Of a DNA stretch of 64,000 nucleotides, positions 1 through 7,765 are shown piece after piece. The notes under the pieces are model-generated. The model saw only the letters and a list, made by a program, of their open reading frames with translations, did not search any database and had not been told where the DNA came from. The stretch is from contig NZ_QZMN01000013.1 of the NCBI RefSeq assembly GCF_003702705.1, positions 62,001 through 126,000 on the forward strand, written 5' to 3'. Source of the stretch: Ornithinimicrobium cerasi. Its GTDB lineage: Bacteria > Actinomycetota > Actinomycetes > Actinomycetales > Dermatophilaceae. Position 1 is the first letter of the stretch. The number at the start of each line of letters is the position of its first letter. The translations under genes and the position numbers were made by a program.

Positions 1-1016
1 GCCAGCAGCACGGTGTCTCCCGGGCCGACGTCGATCTTGTGGTCGCCGTTGGCCATCCGGGACAGCGCGGCCATCGGCTCGCCCTGGGACCCGGTGCTGA
101 TGAGGACCTGCTGCTCGTCGGGCAGCTGGGTGAGCCGGCCGAGGTCGACCAGCACCCCGTCCGGGACGCGCAGGTAGCCCAGGTCCTTGGCGATGCCCAT
201 GTTCCGGATCATCGAGCGGCCGACCATCGCGACCTTGCGGCCCGCCTCCTCGGCGGCGTCGAGCACCTGCTGCACCCGGTGCACGTGCGAGGCGAAGCAC
301 GCGACGATGATGCGCCGCTGCGCCTGGTGGAAGACCCGCTCGATCGCCGGGGTGATCTCGCGCTCCGGCGTGGTGAAGCCGGGCACGTGGGCGTTGGTGG
401 AGTCCGTCATGAACAGGTCGACGCCCTCCTCCCCCATCCGCGCGAACGCCCGGAGGTCGGTGATGCGCCCGTCCAGCGGCAGCTGGTCCATCTTGAAGTC
501 ACCGGTGTGCAGGACCGTCCCGCCCGAGGTCCGCACGAAGACCGCCAGCGCGTCCGGGATCGAGTGGTTGACCGCGACGAACTCGCAGTCGAAGGGACCC
601 AGCACCTCGCGGTCACCCTCGCGCACCACCAGGGTGAGGGGGGTGATCCGGTGCTCCTTGAGCTTGGCCGCCACCAGCGCGAGGGTGAGCCGGCTGCCGA
701 CGAGGGGTATGTCGTCCCTGAGGCGGAGCAGGTACGGCACCGCGCCGATGTGGTCCTCGTGACCGTGCGTCAGCACGACCGCGACCACGTCGTCGAGACG
801 GTCCTCGATGGGTCCGAAGTCGGGCAGGATGAGGTCGACGCCGGGGTGGTTCTCCTCCGGGAAGAGGACGCCGCAGTCGATGACCAGCAGCTTGCCCCGG
901 TGCTCCACGACCGCCATGTTGCGCCCGACCTCGCCCAGGCCGCCGAGCGGGATCACCCGGACGCCCCCCTCCTGGAGGGGACCGGGGGCGGTCAGCTCGG
1001 GGTGCGGATGACTCAT
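1..1016 (-). CDS. rnj: Ribonuclease J, N-terminal part (3' end beyond window)
   Basis: Metallo-beta-lactamase/beta-CASP RNase that processes and degrades mRNA with endo- and 5'-3' exonuclease activity. About 338 residues are visible. The sequence shows the metal motif THGHEDHIGA, then HTGDFKMD and MTDSTNAHVPG, and the beta-CASP stretch with FASHVHRVQQ and MSTGSQGEP. The C-terminal domain lies outside the window. I chose the ATG at 1016 because a -10 like TATCCT sits 6 nt upstream, suggesting a leaderless message. It lies downstream of the thyA/DHFR pair on the same strand but is separated from it by a hairpin. The call is firm; the gene is cut only by the window edge. Confidence 0.95.
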   Translation of the reverse strand, partial: MSHPHPELTAPGPLQEGGVRVIPLGGLGEVGRNMAVVEHRGKLLVIDCGVLFPEENHPGVDLILPDFGPIEDRLDDVVAVVLTHGHEDHIGAVPYLLRLRDDIPLVGSRLTLALVAAKLKEHRITPLTLVVREGDREVLGPFDCEFVAVNHSIPDALAVFVRTSGGTVLHTGDFKMDQLPLDGRITDLRAFARMGEEGVDLFMTDSTNAHVPGFTTPEREITPAIERVFHQAQRRIIVACFASHVHRVQQVLDAAEEAGRKVAMVGRSMIRNMGIAKDLGYLRVPDGVLVDLGRLTQLPDEQQVLISTGSQGEPMAALSRMANGDHKIDVGPGDTVLL

Positions 1017-1022
1017 GGCGGC

Positions 1023-1028
1023 AGGATA
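1023..1028 (-). promoter_or_regulatory. -10 element of rnj (leaderless geometry)
   Basis: TATCCT on the minus strand, 6 nt before the ATG at 1016. No clear -35 hexamer is visible. Confidence 0.5.
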
Positions 1029-1062
1029 TCGCCGCCCTCCCCCGCCCCCGGGAAGGAGAACA

Positions 1063-1105
1063 GTCGCGCTGCTACCCGCTCGGGGGGTCCAGGCAGCAGC
1101 GCGAC
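1063..1105 (-). terminator. Hairpin after the Nudix-DHFR gene
   Basis: Perfect 11-bp arms GTCGCGCTGCT and AGCAGCGCGAC flank a 21-nt loop, about 32 nt past the stop codon. There is no T-tract. It could be a terminator or a processing signal between this gene and rnj. Confidence 0.5.
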
Positions 1106-1136
1106 CACTGACTACATCGACCGGGCGGACGAAACG

Positions 1137-2156
1137 TTACGCACCAGTAGAGTGATCTGCGTCACTCCGCATGGGCCACCCTGCCGCGCCGGCGGCGGAC
1201 CGCTCCCACGTCACCCAGCCGAGGACGTCGCCGGACCCGGGCACCCGCGCGACCTCGCGCCATACCCGGGGGTCGATCTCGGGGAACCGGGTCCCTCCCG
1301 GCGGCGCCAGGCCGACCTCGGTGACCAGCAGGCGCGACGCGTGGTCGATCGTCTGCGCGTAGACCTCCCCGCCGCCGACGACGAACACCTCCCCGTCACC
1401 GGCGAGCGCCAGCGCCTCCTCCAGCGAGTGCGCGACCTCCGCACCGGGCGCGGTCCACGACCGCTGCCGGGTGATGACGATCGTGCGCCGGCCCGGGAGC
1501 GCCCGACCGATCGAGTCCCAGGTGCCACGCCCCATGAGCAGGGTCCCTCCCGTCGTCGTCCGCCGGAAGAAGCGCAGGTCCTCGGACAGGTGCCAGGGCA
1601 TCCGCGCACCGTCCCCGATGACGCCGTTGGTCCCGACGGCGGCGACGAGGGTCAGCCTCTGGTCGAAGCCGAGCGTGAGGAGCGTCGGGCCGGCGTCGCC
1701 GGCCGCCCCCCCGGGGACCTCGCGGCGCACGAGGACGTCGAGGGCCGCGCGCTCGTGGGGCACGACGTCGTCCGGCAGGGCGGCCAGCGGCCACCAGCGC
1801 AGCTCGGCCACCTTGCCCGGCTCCAGGGGGCTCGGCTCCCCCGACCACCGCCGCGTCGCGACGAACAGGTCGACCCGCTCCTCGGAGGGGCGGTGCACCG
1901 CGACCGTGCGGTGCACCGTCGCCACGTGCGCCAGGTCGGCGGGGTCCACCCCCACCCCGAGCTCCTCGGCGGCCTCCCGCGCCGCCGCCGCCAGCGCGCT
2001 CTCGCCGAGCTCGACGTGCCCGGCCGCACCGTGGGCCCAGCGCCCGTCCATGTAACCGGTGCCGCTCCGCAGCTGCAGCAGCACCTCCACCCCGTCGGGG
2101 CCCTCCCGCAGCAGGGCCACGTAGGCGGCGGGCACCACCTGGAACCGGGACGTCAT
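1137..2156 (-). CDS. folA: Nudix hydrolase - dihydrofolate reductase fusion
   Basis: A 339-residue single reading frame carrying two enzymes. Residues 1-150 are a Nudix domain with a complete Nudix box at 46-68 (GHVELGE, then REAAEELGV, fitting GX5EX7REUXEEXGU). Residues about 167-320 are a complete [38 protein letters not shown], and FVVGGGEVY at the NADPH site. DHFR regenerates tetrahydrofolate after thymidylate synthesis. The substrate of the Nudix half is unknown; dihydroneopterin triphosphate or oxidised nucleotides are plausible guesses. The start ATG at 2156 overlaps the thyA stop as ATGA, so the two are translationally coupled. Ordinary DHFR is about 160-180 residues, so the N-terminal half is a true extra domain. 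No frameshift is seen at the junction. Confidence 0.9.
   Translation of the reverse strand: MTSRFQVVPAAYVALLREGPDGVEVLLQLRSGTGYMDGRWAHGAAGHVELGESALAAAAREAAEELGVGVDPADLAHVATVHRTVAVHRPSEERVDLFVATRRWSGEPSPLEPGKVAELRWWPLAALPDDVVPHERAALDVLVRREVPGGAAGDAGPTLLTLGFDQRLTLVAAVGTNGVIGDGARMPWHLSEDLRFFRRTTTGGTLLMGRGTWDSIGRALPGRRTIVITRQRSWTAPGAEVAHSLEEALALAGDGEVFVVGGGEVYAQTIDHASRLLVTEVGLAPPGGTRFPEIDPRVWREVARVPGSGDVLGWVTWERSAAGAAGWPMRSDADHSTGA
1150..1167. promoter_or_regulatory. CRP/GlxR-like half-site pair in the 3' end of the DHFR gene
   Basis: GAGTGA-TCTGCG-TCACTC, a perfect inverted repeat containing GTGA-N6-TCAC, the core of CRP-family sites. It lies within the last codons of the Nudix-DHFR gene, about 135-150 bp upstream of rnj. 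It could be chance. Confidence 0.25.
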
Positions 2157-2974
2157 ACCGCGATCGGTGCCTTGATGGTCGGGGCCGCGACGTAGTCGCG
2201 CACCTGCACGTCCTCCAGCTCGAACGCGTCGATCTCGCGCACCAGGGGGTTGAGCCAGAGCGTCGGCAGCGGTCCCGGCTCGCGGGCGAGCTGCTGCTCG
2301 GCCTGGTCGAGGTGGTTGAGGTAGAGGTGCGCGTCGCCCAGCGTGTGCACGAAGTCCCGGGGGCGCAGGTCGGTCACCTGGGCGACCATGTGCGTCAGCA
2401 GCGCGTAGCTGGCGATGTTGAACGGCACCCCGAGGAAGGTGTCCGCGCTGCGCTGGTAGAGCTGGCAGGAGAGCCACCCGCGCCGGTCCTCGTCGTCGGC
2501 GGAGGCCGGGGCGACGTAGAACTGGAACATCGTGTGGCAGGGCGGCAGCGCCATCTGCCCGACCTCCGCGACGTTCCAGGCCGAGACGAGGTGGCGGCGC
2601 GAGTCCGGGTTGGTCCGCAGCCCCTGAACCACCCTGGCGATCTGGTCGACGGAGCCCCCGTCGGGGGTGGGCCAGGACCGCCACTGGTGCCCGTAGACCG
2701 GGCCGAGGTCGCCGTTCTCGTCCGCCCACTCGTCCCAGATCGAGATCCCGCGCTCCTGGAGCCAGCGCACGTTGGTGTCGCCGCGCAGGAACCACAGCAG
2801 CTCGCCGATCACCGACCTCAGGTGCAGGCGCTTGGTCGTCAGCGCCGGGAAACCCTGTGTCAGGTCGAACCGCATCTGGTGCCCGAAGACCGACAGGGTG
2901 CCGGTGCCGGTGCGGTCCTCCTTCTCGACGCCCTCGGTGCGGATCCGCTGCAGGAGGTCAAGGTATTGCCGCAT
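2153..2974 (-). CDS. thyA: Thymidylate synthase ThyA
   Basis: Converts dUMP to dTMP using methylene-tetrahydrofolate and releases dihydrofolate, which the downstream overlapping DHFR domain recycles. At 273 residues it has the usual ThyA length. It begins [11 protein letters not shown], has [11 protein letters not shown] at about 21-31, and has the nucleophile Cys146 in [12 protein letters not shown]. The folate-binding C terminus ends PTIKAPIAV. The ATG at 2974 has a TAGGCT -10 element 6 nt upstream, implying a leaderless transcript. It is divergent from the S9 peptidase gene, with their promoters back to back in under 60 bp. Confidence 0.97.
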   Translation of the reverse strand: MRQYLDLLQRIRTEGVEKEDRTGTGTLSVFGHQMRFDLTQGFPALTTKRLHLRSVIGELLWFLRGDTNVRWLQERGISIWDEWADENGDLGPVYGHQWRSWPTPDGGSVDQIARVVQGLRTNPDSRRHLVSAWNVAEVGQMALPPCHTMFQFYVAPASADDEDRRGWLSCQLYQRSADTFLGVPFNIASYALLTHMVAQVTDLRPRDFVHTLGDAHLYLNHLDQAEQQLAREPGPLPTLWLNPLVREIDAFELEDVQVRDYVAAPTIKAPIAV

Positions 2975-2980
2975 GGGGGA

Positions 2981-2986
2981 AGCCTA
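2981..2986 (-). promoter_or_regulatory. -10 element of thyA (leaderless geometry)
   Basis: TAGGCT on the minus strand, 6 nt before the ATG at 2974. Confidence 0.55.
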
Positions 2987-3016
2987 GGTGACCCACCCGG
3001 ACGGACCCGGCTCGGT

Positions 3017-3022
3017 TACGCT
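3017..3022 (+). promoter_or_regulatory. -10 element of the S9 peptidase gene
   Basis: TACGCT, 7 nt before the GTG at 3030. It supports that GTG over the upstream in-frame GTG at 2988. Confidence 0.5.
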
Positions 3023-3029
3023 CGCCCGC

Positions 3030-4970
3030 GTGCAGCCCAGCGACCTGACCAAGATCCGCACCCTCTCCTCCCCCACCGTCTCGGCGGACGGGCGCGCCGT
3101 CGTCTACGTGGTCAGCCGGCCCGACGTGGACGAGAACCGCTACCGGAGCAGCCTCTGGCGGCTGCGGGTGGACGCCGAGGGGTCCCCGGAGGGCGACGCC
3201 GTGCGCCTGACCCGCTGCACCCGCGACTCCTCGCCGGTCCACTCCCCCGACGGCACCCTCGTCGCCTTCCTCCGGGCCGGCGAGGACGGTCCGCCACAGC
3301 TCCACGTGCTGCCCGCCGGGGGCGGAGACGCCCGCCGGCTCACCGAGCACAAGCTCGGGGTGAGCGAGCCCGTCTGGTCCCCGGACGGCCGGCGCATCGC
3401 GTATGCCGCGCGCGTCCCGGAGGAGGGCCGGTACGGGACCGACGACAAGGTCAAGCCGGTCCAGGAGGCCCCCCGCCTCATCGAGCACAGCCGCTACCTC
3501 TCCGACGGCCTCGGCTACCTCCTGGACCGGCCGAGCAAGATCTTCGTCGTCGACCTCGACGCGCTGCCCGCCGACGACGAGCCCGACGCCGACGCCCTCC
3601 CGGAGCCGACGCAGCTGACGACCGGGGACGGCGACGACTCCGGCCCCGTCTGGCTGGCGCCGGACCGGGTCGGGTTCGTGGCGGCTCGCGACGGCCGGGG
3701 CGCCTGGCGGCCCGACACCCTCGTGTCCGACCTGTGCTCGGTCGACCTGCGCGGAAAAGGGTTCCGGCGTCACACCGACGGCACGGCCTCGGTGGGCGGG
3801 GCCCTCGTGAGCGCCGACGGCACCGTCGTCTACTCCGCCGGGGACCTCGGCGCGAGCGGCCAGGACTTCGTGGCGCGCAACTCGGTGCTGCGGGACCTCG
3901 GCCGGCCGGAGGCGCCGCTGACGGACGCCGAGACCGACCACCTGGCGTGCGCGCCGGCGCTCGGCGCGGAGGGCACGCTCGTGGTGGCGCTGGAGCACCG
4001 CGGCGACACGCTCGTGCGCGACGTCGGCACCGGGCACGTCCTGCTGGACGGCCACGTCAGCGTGTCCGCCGTCGCGGTCGGGGGCGGGGTGGTGGCCGCG
4101 GTCGCGGGGACGCGCACGTCATACTCCGAGCTGTTCCTGGGACGTGTCGGCGGGCGCCTCGCACCGGTGACCGACCTGGCGCTGCACCTCACCGGCACGG
4201 CCGTGCCGCTCGAGCCCGAGGAGCTGTCGACCGAGGCCCCGGACGGCTACCCGGTCCACGGCTGGCTCGTCCGACCCACCTCCGAGGCGCCCCGCGCCGC
4301 GGGTCACCCGGTCGTGCTGATGATCCACGGCGGGCCGTACACGCAGTACTCGGGCAACCTCTTCGACGAGGCGCAGGTGCTTGCGGGAGCGGGGTACGCC
4401 GTGGTGCTCGGCAACCCGCGCGGCGGGTCCGGCTACGGCGCGGCGCACGGGCGGGCGGTCAAGGAGGCGATCGGCACCGTGGACGTGGCGGACCTCACGG
4501 CGCTGCTCGACCACGCGCTCACCCTGCCCGGTCTGGACGACTCACGGGTCGGGGTGATGGGCGGGTCCTACGGCGGGCTCATGACCACCTGGCTGGTCGG
4601 GCACAGCGACCGGTTCACCGCCGCGATCAGCGAACGCGCGGTCAACGCCTGGGACTCCTTCGCGGGGACCTCGGACATCGGGTGGTTCTTCGGGGACGAG
4701 TACGTCGGCGCCCACGCGCACGAGCAGTCGCCGCTGACGTGGGCCGACTCCATCCGCACCCCCACCCTCGTCATCCACTCCGAGCGGGACTTCCGGTGCC
4801 CCCTCGAGCAGGGGCAGCGCCTCTACGCACGGCTGCGGCGCAACGGGGTATCCACCAAGCTGCTCGTCTTCCCGGGCGAGGGTCACGAGCTCTCGCGCTC
4901 GGGTCAGCCCCGGCACCGCGTCCAGCGCTTCGAGCACATCCTGGCGTGGTGGGACGAGCACCTGCGGTGA
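3030..4970 (+). CDS. S9 family serine peptidase (acylaminoacyl/dipeptidyl peptidase type)
   Basis: A cytosolic oligopeptidase of 646 residues with an N-terminal beta-propeller (WD40-like SPDG repeats such as VWSPDGRRIAYAA) and a C-terminal alpha/beta hydrolase. The catalytic triad is readable: Ser513 in GGSYGGLMT, Asp in ERDFRCPLEQG, His in GEGHELSRSG. MIHGGPYTQYS matches the oxyanion region. No signal peptide is seen. An in-frame GTG at 2988 would add 14 residues, but the TACGCT -10 element lies between the two starts, so 3030 is preferred. It probably recycles small peptides; the specificity cannot be read from sequence. It is followed by thrE on the same strand. Confidence 0.93.
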   Translation: MQPSDLTKIRTLSSPTVSADGRAVVYVVSRPDVDENRYRSSLWRLRVDAEGSPEGDAVRLTRCTRDSSPVHSPDGTLVAFLRAGEDGPPQLHVLPAGGGDARRLTEHKLGVSEPVWSPDGRRIAYAARVPEEGRYGTDDKVKPVQEAPRLIEHSRYLSDGLGYLLDRPSKIFVVDLDALPADDEPDADALPEPTQLTTGDGDDSGPVWLAPDRVGFVAARDGRGAWRPDTLVSDLCSVDLRGKGFRRHTDGTASVGGALVSADGTVVYSAGDLGASGQDFVARNSVLRDLGRPEAPLTDAETDHLACAPALGAEGTLVVALEHRGDTLVRDVGTGHVLLDGHVSVSAVAVGGGVVAAVAGTRTSYSELFLGRVGGRLAPVTDLALHLTGTAVPLEPEELSTEAPDGYPVHGWLVRPTSEAPRAAGHPVVLMIHGGPYTQYSGNLFDEAQVLAGAGYAVVLGNPRGGSGYGAAHGRAVKEAIGTVDVADLTALLDHALTLPGLDDSRVGVMGGSYGGLMTTWLVGHSDRFTAAISERAVNAWDSFAGTSDIGWFFGDEYVGAHAHEQSPLTWADSIRTPTLVIHSERDFRCPLEQGQRLYARLRRNGVSTKLLVFPGEGHELSRSGQPRHRVQRFEHILAWWDEHLR

Positions 4971-5001
4971 GCGGGATCCCCCGGGCCGCGGAAGGGTGCT
5001 C

Positions 5002-6273
5002 GTGCCGACCGAGGTGACGCCGGAGCGATCGCGCCAGCTGCTGGCCTGGCTGGGGGCTGGGCTCCTCGCGGGCGGCATGCCCACCCAGGAGGTCGAGGAG
5101 GACGTCCGGCAGGCGGCCGGCGCGCTCGGTCACCCCCGGGCGCAGGTTGCCTGCCTGCCCCGTGGACTTCACGTCGCTCTCGCCCCCGGTGAGCCGTCCA
5201 CCTTCGAGCAGGTCGACGGGACCGTGCGGCTGGACCAGCTGGCGGACGTGTCGACCGTCCTGGCCGGCCTGCGGGCCGGCCGGATGCCGGTCGAGGACGC
5301 CCTGGCCCGTCTGGGTGCGCTGCGCGCCACGCCGCACCGGTATGCCGTCCCCGGCCTGGCGGCGGGGGGCGTGCTGTCAGGGGCCGGCATCGCCCTGGTC
5401 CTGGCGCCAGCATGGCCCTCGGTACTCTTCGCGGCGCTGGTCGCGCCCGTGACGGTGCTGCTCATGGTGCTCTCCGGCCGCTACCGCACGGTCGCAACCC
5501 TCACCCCGCTGCTCGCGGGTTTCATCGCCTCCGTGACCGCCTTCTCGGCGGCGTCCGCCGGCCTGGTCCCGGCCCCGTTGTGGACCCTCGTCGCCCCGAT
5601 CGCGGTGCTGCTCCCGGGCGCGACCCTCGTCACCGGCCTGGTCGAGCTGGCGGCCGGGTCGATGGTGGCCGGCACCTCACGTCTGGGTCACGGCTCCGTT
5701 CAGCTGCTGCTCTTCGCCCTCGGCGTGGGAGCGGCGGCGGCCCTGCTGGACGTGCCCCCGTCCCTGCTCGACCCCTCGCGCCCGGTCGAGCTCGGCTGGT
5801 GGGCGCCGCTGCTCGGTGTCGCGGTCGTCACGGTCGCGATCTCGCTCATGGAGGGGCTGCGGCTGGCGCTGATGCCCTGGGTGATGCTCACCGCCCTGGC
5901 GACCTACCTGGCCCAGCTGCTGGGGCAGACGGTCGCGGACGCCCGGTGGGCCGGAGCTTTCGTCGGTGCCATGGTGGCGATCCTCGTGGCGACGCTCGTG
6001 GAGCTGGCCCGGCCTGCCCTGCCGAGATCCGTGGTCTTCCTCCCGAGCTTCTGGCTGCTCGTGCCGGGGTCCTTCGGTCTCATCTCGGTCACCCAGCTCG
6101 AGGTAGGACCGGAGGCGGCCCTCAGCTCCCTCGGTGCGGTGACGCTGCTCCTGGCCGCGATCGCGCTCGGCGTCGTGGTCGGTGCGAGCCTGACCTTCCC
6201 CCTGCGGGCCGCCGCGCGACGAAGGGGCCTGCTGCACATGCTCCGCCTGGTCCGCCGCGGCCGCCGACGTTAG
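5002..6273 (+). CDS. thrE: Threonine/serine exporter family protein (ThrE)
   Basis: Integral membrane protein of 423 residues in the family of Corynebacterium ThrE, which exports L-threonine and L-serine by proton-driven antiport. A soluble N-terminal part (about 1-115, with GMPTQEVEEDV) precedes about ten hydrophobic segments that fall into two sets of five, the ThrE and ThrE_2 domains fused. The tail is basic (RLVRRGRRR). Two in-frame GTG codons exist, at 4996 and 5002; the GGAAGG at 4990-4995 spaces better from 5002. It ends convergently with a 4-bp overlap into the VWA gene. Family membership is clear, substrate is inferred. Confidence 0.9.
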   Translation: MPTEVTPERSRQLLAWLGAGLLAGGMPTQEVEEDVRQAAGALGHPRAQVACLPRGLHVALAPGEPSTFEQVDGTVRLDQLADVSTVLAGLRAGRMPVEDALARLGALRATPHRYAVPGLAAGGVLSGAGIALVLAPAWPSVLFAALVAPVTVLLMVLSGRYRTVATLTPLLAGFIASVTAFSAASAGLVPAPLWTLVAPIAVLLPGATLVTGLVELAAGSMVAGTSRLGHGSVQLLLFALGVGAAAALLDVPPSLLDPSRPVELGWWAPLLGVAVVTVAISLMEGLRLALMPWVMLTALATYLAQLLGQTVADARWAGAFVGAMVAILVATLVELARPALPRSVVFLPSFWLLVPGSFGLISVTQLEVGPEAALSSLGAVTLLLAAIALGVVVGASLTFPLRAAARRRGLLHMLRLVRRGRRR

Positions 6274-7703
6274 TCCTCGCCGCGGTAGTACTCGCTCCAG
6301 CTGCGGTCGGCCTGCTCGTAGACCTCTGCCCGGTCGGCGTCCGCCCGGTCGTCGGAGGCGACCCAGTTCTCCGAGGCGGTGTCGTTGCCGTAGTTCCAGA
6401 TCGGCGAGCTGCGGTCGGCGAACCACTGCCAGATCGCCGAGGAGGTGTCGCTGTCGACGAGACCCTGGCGCTCCAGCTCCCGGGCAAGGTCCTTGCCCGC
6501 CTGGGACTCCACGTTGCTCGTCGTCTTGATCCGCTCACCGACGTCGTCGGCCTCGATCTTGTTGGCCTCGCCGGCCGTCGTGATGCGGCTGGCCTCCTCC
6601 TGGCGCCAGCGGGCCCAGGCCTGATCCATCCGGCGACGCTCCTGCTCCCAGTACGCGTCGAGCTCGGCGCCGGACCCCGCGGCGGTGAACTCGCCGCCCC
6701 CGGCGTCGGCGATCGCCGCGAGCGCCGCCTGGTCGGCGTCCCCGGTCTGGAAGCCGAGGACGTTGACCACCGGCCGTATGTCGGTCCCCGCCAGCGCCGT
6801 GGCCGCGGTCACGGGGTCGCCCCCGCAGGTCTCCAGGCCGTCGGTGACGACGTAGACGATGCTGTCGGTGGCCCCGGCGGGGATGTCGCCCTCCGCGTCG
6901 TCGATCGCCCTGGCGAGCGGGGTCCAGCCGACGGGGGCGACCTCGTCCATGGCGTCGGACAACCCGCCATGGTCCGAGCTGGTCCCCTCGAAGACGACCT
7001 CGCTCGCCGTGCACGAGTCCGCCTTACCGGCCTCGTCGTTGCTGCCCTCGTGCCCGTAGACCCGCAGCGACACGGTGCTGCTGTCCGGCAGCTGGCCGAC
7101 GAACGCCTCGATCGCTGCCTTCGCCTCGTCCATCCGCGTGCCGGCGGACCCTGCGGCCGCCATGGAGCCGCTGGCGTCCAGGACGAGCGCGTAGTGGTTG
7201 GTTCCGACGGCCTCCGTGGGCGGAGGCCCCGCCGTGGGCGCGGCCGAGCCGTCACCGGTGCTGGTGTCGAAGAAGACGGTGTCGCGCACGTCCTGCACGT
7301 AGTCCCCGTGGACCTGGGCGAGCACCGCACCGATCCACTCCTGCTCGGTCTGCGGGGCGAGCGCCGCGGCGGCTGCGGCGGCCTGCTCCCGCTCGGTGTC
7401 GCTCAGGAGCGCCTCGGCCGGGGTGTCGGCCTGCTTGGCGAAGGGGCCCGGCTCGAAGAGCATCGTGCGCTCGAGCGCGGTCAGCTCCCGGGGCGGGTCC
7501 GTGAGCTCCACGGGCGTCAGCCAGCGGGTGAGCGGGTCACCCGCGGCCCGCCCCACCGGGGGGGACCCGGTCGTCGTGACCGCCGCGTCGGCCGGAGGCG
7601 TCGACGACGCCACCGCCTCGTCGGTGGTGGGCTCCTGCCCGCCTCCCGCGCACCCGGTGAGCACCAGCGCGCACGCCAGCACGGACGTCATACCTCGAAC
7701 CAT
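6270..7703 (-). CDS. VWA-domain lipoprotein
   Basis: A secreted, lipid-anchored protein of 477 residues. The signal peptide ends in the lipobox LTGC with Cys18, followed by a Thr/Ala/Pro-rich linker. A von Willebrand factor A domain occupies about 168-330, with MIDAS motif DASGS at 176-180 and Asp288 in VVTDGLETC. The C-terminal 150 residues are charged and helical with WARWRQEEASRI and many Trp/Asp residues; I do not recognise them. A Met at residue 5 is an alternative start, but GGAGGGG is well spaced for the ATG at 7703. A TAGGGT -10 element lies about 37 nt upstream. The role is unknown; such proteins often bind divalent cations and partner proteins. Confidence 0.85.
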   Translation of the reverse strand: MVRGMTSVLACALVLTGCAGGGQEPTTDEAVASSTPPADAAVTTTGSPPVGRAAGDPLTRWLTPVELTDPPRELTALERTMLFEPGPFAKQADTPAEALLSDTEREQAAAAAAALAPQTEQEWIGAVLAQVHGDYVQDVRDTVFFDTSTGDGSAAPTAGPPPTEAVGTNHYALVLDASGSMAAAGSAGTRMDEAKAAIEAFVGQLPDSSTVSLRVYGHEGSNDEAGKADSCTASEVVFEGTSSDHGGLSDAMDEVAPVGWTPLARAIDDAEGDIPAGATDSIVYVVTDGLETCGGDPVTAATALAGTDIRPVVNVLGFQTGDADQAALAAIADAGGGEFTAAGSGAELDAYWEQERRRMDQAWARWRQEEASRITTAGEANKIEADDVGERIKTTSNVESQAGKDLARELERQGLVDSDTSSAIWQWFADRSSPIWNYGNDTASENWVASDDRADADRAEVYEQADRSWSEYYRGED

Positions 7704-7739
7704 CTGCGGATCCCCTCCACGTCGTCGCGACAGCGAACA

Positions 7740-7745
7740 ACCCTA
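7740..7745 (-). promoter_or_regulatory. -10 element of the VWA lipoprotein gene
   Basis: TAGGGT on the minus strand, giving a leader of about 30 nt that carries GGAGGGG. This is a conventional leadered gene, unlike many neighbours. Confidence 0.45.
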
Positions 7746-7765
7746 ACGGAGCGCGCGCCGCGGCC

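Noticed and set aside
2312-5017. A 901-codon plus-strand frame over thyA and the S9 peptidase
   Set aside because: It is antisense to thyA in its first part and out of frame with the S9 catalytic motifs in the rest.
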